Source: Candidatus Aquiluna sp. UB-MaderosW2red (lineage in GTDB: Bacteria > Actinomycetota > Actinomycetes > Actinomycetales > Microbacteriaceae). From it: a DNA stretch of 64,000 bases. The DNA is taken from NCBI RefSeq assembly GCF_900100865.1, contig NZ_LT627734.1, forward strand, positions 682,001 through 746,000, written 5' to 3'. The notes below the pieces were generated by a model. It had not been told where the DNA came from, searched no databases, and worked only from the letters and a program-made list of their open reading frames with translations. How positions within the stretch are numbered: position 1 is the stretch's first letter; each line of letters opens with the position of its first letter. Positions 62,650-64,000 of the stretch are shown in pieces. A program made the translations under genes and the position numbers.

Positions 62650-64000
62650 CTAACTGAGCCAGACCGCTTTGATTCTTGCCATCGGAAGGGTCAGCTCAGC
62701 CTCTTTTTCTAGGTCCCTACCTCTGATCCGGTTGCCGGCTATTCCAAGCGGTTCAATCTCAAACTCCTTCAGCTGTCCATCCGGCAACTCGACTCTTAGG
62801 GTCACTTTGAGTTTATTTTTTAGTGCAAAGTGCAATTGCCGAGTCATGTCCTCTTGCGCTGGCTCCTGAGATTCACCGGAAAGTAGCAACTCTGCCTGCT
62901 GATTGGCTGCAGCTTGATCTATCAGCACGGGTTCGGTATCAATTCTTTCCCTGGGGGAGATTACCTGACCTGATTCATCAACCATCACCGCGGCATAACC
63001 GGCCGCCCGCAAATTAAAGTAAATGAGTTGACTTTGGAACCTAGAGCCGAGCTGATTTTTAGCGGTGGGCTTGAGTTGCAACGGGGCCAGTGAAGATTCG
63101 TTGGATATTTGCATAAGCAAGATTTCGTCATCGGATTCGATTATCGTGCCAAGCGCCGAACCTAAGACCGTGAGCTCACGGAACCTTGATTCTGATTCGG
63201 CTAATAGATACTGAACCGGCTGTGGCAATTCGTGGTTGCTGTGGCTGGCAAGAAATTCGCGAATCTCGGTGACACTCATTCCGACCTCTAGGGCATGCGA
63301 AATACTTAGGGCGCTGAGTCGGAAACGGCAGGCCAAACCCAAGTCTTCGGATTCGGTGAACACGTCTAAGGTTCGGTGCAGGCTTGGGGTAATTGGCCCG
63401 GGTGATGTGATGCTCAAATCGGATTGAACTATTAGTTTGGATACCGGCTCTGGCAACATTTCGGACACCAACTTAGCCGCTTTTGGAATTGAGGTTTGGG
63501 CGGCGAGCAGAAGTTTTGTCGGAGCACCTTGATCAATCAGGCCGATTAGTGAGCCGAATGCCAGCAGCTTCACATCGGCTATCGGCCGAAGCGGAAAAGC
63601 GGCTTGCAACTGCTCAATTAGGTCTTCGTCAGTTAGCTCGATAGCCGGAAGGTCCATGATGCTCTCGGCAAGTAGCTCCCAGCGTTTAGGGTGATCGGCC
63701 GATAGCCAAGCGTGCCCTTTATCAGTTGCCACCCAACGCTCAGCATGCGACCGAACCAGTCCGGCGTGCATTGCAAACTGGAAAATCTTTTGCACACGAT
63801 TGGCGGCCATTTTCACCGTGAGGCCTAACTCTTTGGCATCTTGGGCCTTGATTCCGGATCGAACCAAACCAAGCCAGTGTCGCTCGCAGGCAAATAGCGA
63901 TTCGGTGATTGTCAGCAGGGTTTCATGAATTACTAGGGAGTCGCCCGGTTCCGAGAGGTGCTTATGGGTTGGGGTTGCAAGCTCCGGCATCAGCGCCCCA
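62650..64000 (-). CDS. helicase-associated protein (Rv0862c-like), partial
   Basis: The frame stays open to the right edge, beyond the ATG at 63990, so the 446 residues seen are only the C-terminal part of a protein that is usually 700-800 residues long in mycobacteria. It has winged-helix-like segments (GLTVKMAANRVQKIFQFAMH) and a C-terminal beta part (LRVELPDGQLKEFEIEPLGI). It lies directly upstream of the XPB helicase and is probably its partner. Homologs carry a helicase-C-like domain without clear ATPase motifs; no Walker motif is visible in this portion. Confidence 0.8.
   Translation of the reverse strand, partial: GALMPELATPTHKHLSEPGDSLVIHETLLTITESLFACERHWLGLVRSGIKAQDAKELGLTVKMAANRVQKIFQFAMHAGLVRSHAERWVATDKGHAWLSADHPKRWELLAESIMDLPAIELTDEDLIEQLQAAFPLRPIADVKLLAFGSLIGLIDQGAPTKLLLAAQTSIPKAAKLVSEMLPEPVSKLIVQSDLSITSPGPITPSLHRTLDVFTESEDLGLACRFRLSALSISHALEVGMSVTEIREFLASHSNHELPQPVQYLLAESESRFRELTVLGSALGTIIESDDEILLMQISNESSLAPLQLKPTAKNQLGSRFQSQLIYFNLRAAGYAAVMVDESGQVISPRERIDTEPVLIDQAAANQQAELLLSGESQEPAQEDMTRQLHFALKNKLKVTLRVELPDGQLKEFEIEPLGIAGNRIRGRDLEKEAELTLPMARIKAVWLS

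Overview
The window looks like chromosome of a high-G+C-phylum actinobacterium with only moderate G+C, most like a free-living, small-genome member of Microbacteriaceae. This placement is an inference. It rests on the order carD, ispDF, cysS, rlmB; a SenX3/RegX3 pair; a GlnR-like regulator beside ppk and a MutT1-type protein; an XPB-type helicase next to its helicase-associated partner; an orphan WXG100 protein; a DUF4032 protein; and CIRCE control of groEL. Most genes are ordinary housekeeping or regulatory genes. Several appear to be transcribed without a leader, with a TANNNT box 6-7 nt before the start codon.

Layout. 1-2023: a minus-strand cassette resembling Bacillus mhq genes (DoxX-like membrane protein, hydrolase, ring-cleaving dioxygenase). 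2161-8177: small genes plus a response regulator, histidine kinase and PepSY-protein operon with heptamer direct repeats before the PepSY gene. 8353-11462: tRNA-Lys and an ABC exporter with a LolA-like lipid-binding protein. 11565-19298: saccharopine dehydrogenase-like protein, FecE-like ATPase, divergent glpK/glpD, a DMT exporter and an SDR/DUF2867 protein. 19333-34017: a phosphate and nitrogen block of pstSCAB, MutT1-like protein, ppk and GlnR, then further on gpmA, phoU and senX3-regX3. 34110-43892: carD-ispDF-cysS-rlmB, DUF4032, a sugar-ABC ATPase, a DsbA-like protein, a frameshifted DUF898 gene and gdhA.

44708-53301 is an integrated mobile element of about 8.6 kb in a tRNA-Thr(UGU) gene. 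A 66-bp direct repeat flanks it. It carries a tyrosine integrase, matching arm-type repeats at both ends, a rolling-circle (HUH) replication initiator, and cargo made largely of zinc-ribbon, lipoprotein and membrane proteins. The intact tRNA is at the right end. The left copy is broken by a 33-nt hairpin-bearing insertion in the T-arm. I see no relaxase or transfer gene.

53315-64000 returns to core genes: DUF805, aspA, DUF554, msrB, cspA, groEL with a perfect CIRCE operator, an orphan WXG100 protein, a second two-component system, and the XPB-like helicase with its partner running off the right edge.

Working together: RegX3 probably drives pstSCAB through direct repeats upstream of pstS, PhoU links Pst to SenX3, and Ppk/MutT1 handle polyphosphate and nucleotide by-products. 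The SenX3 here lacks the usual N-terminal membrane segments.
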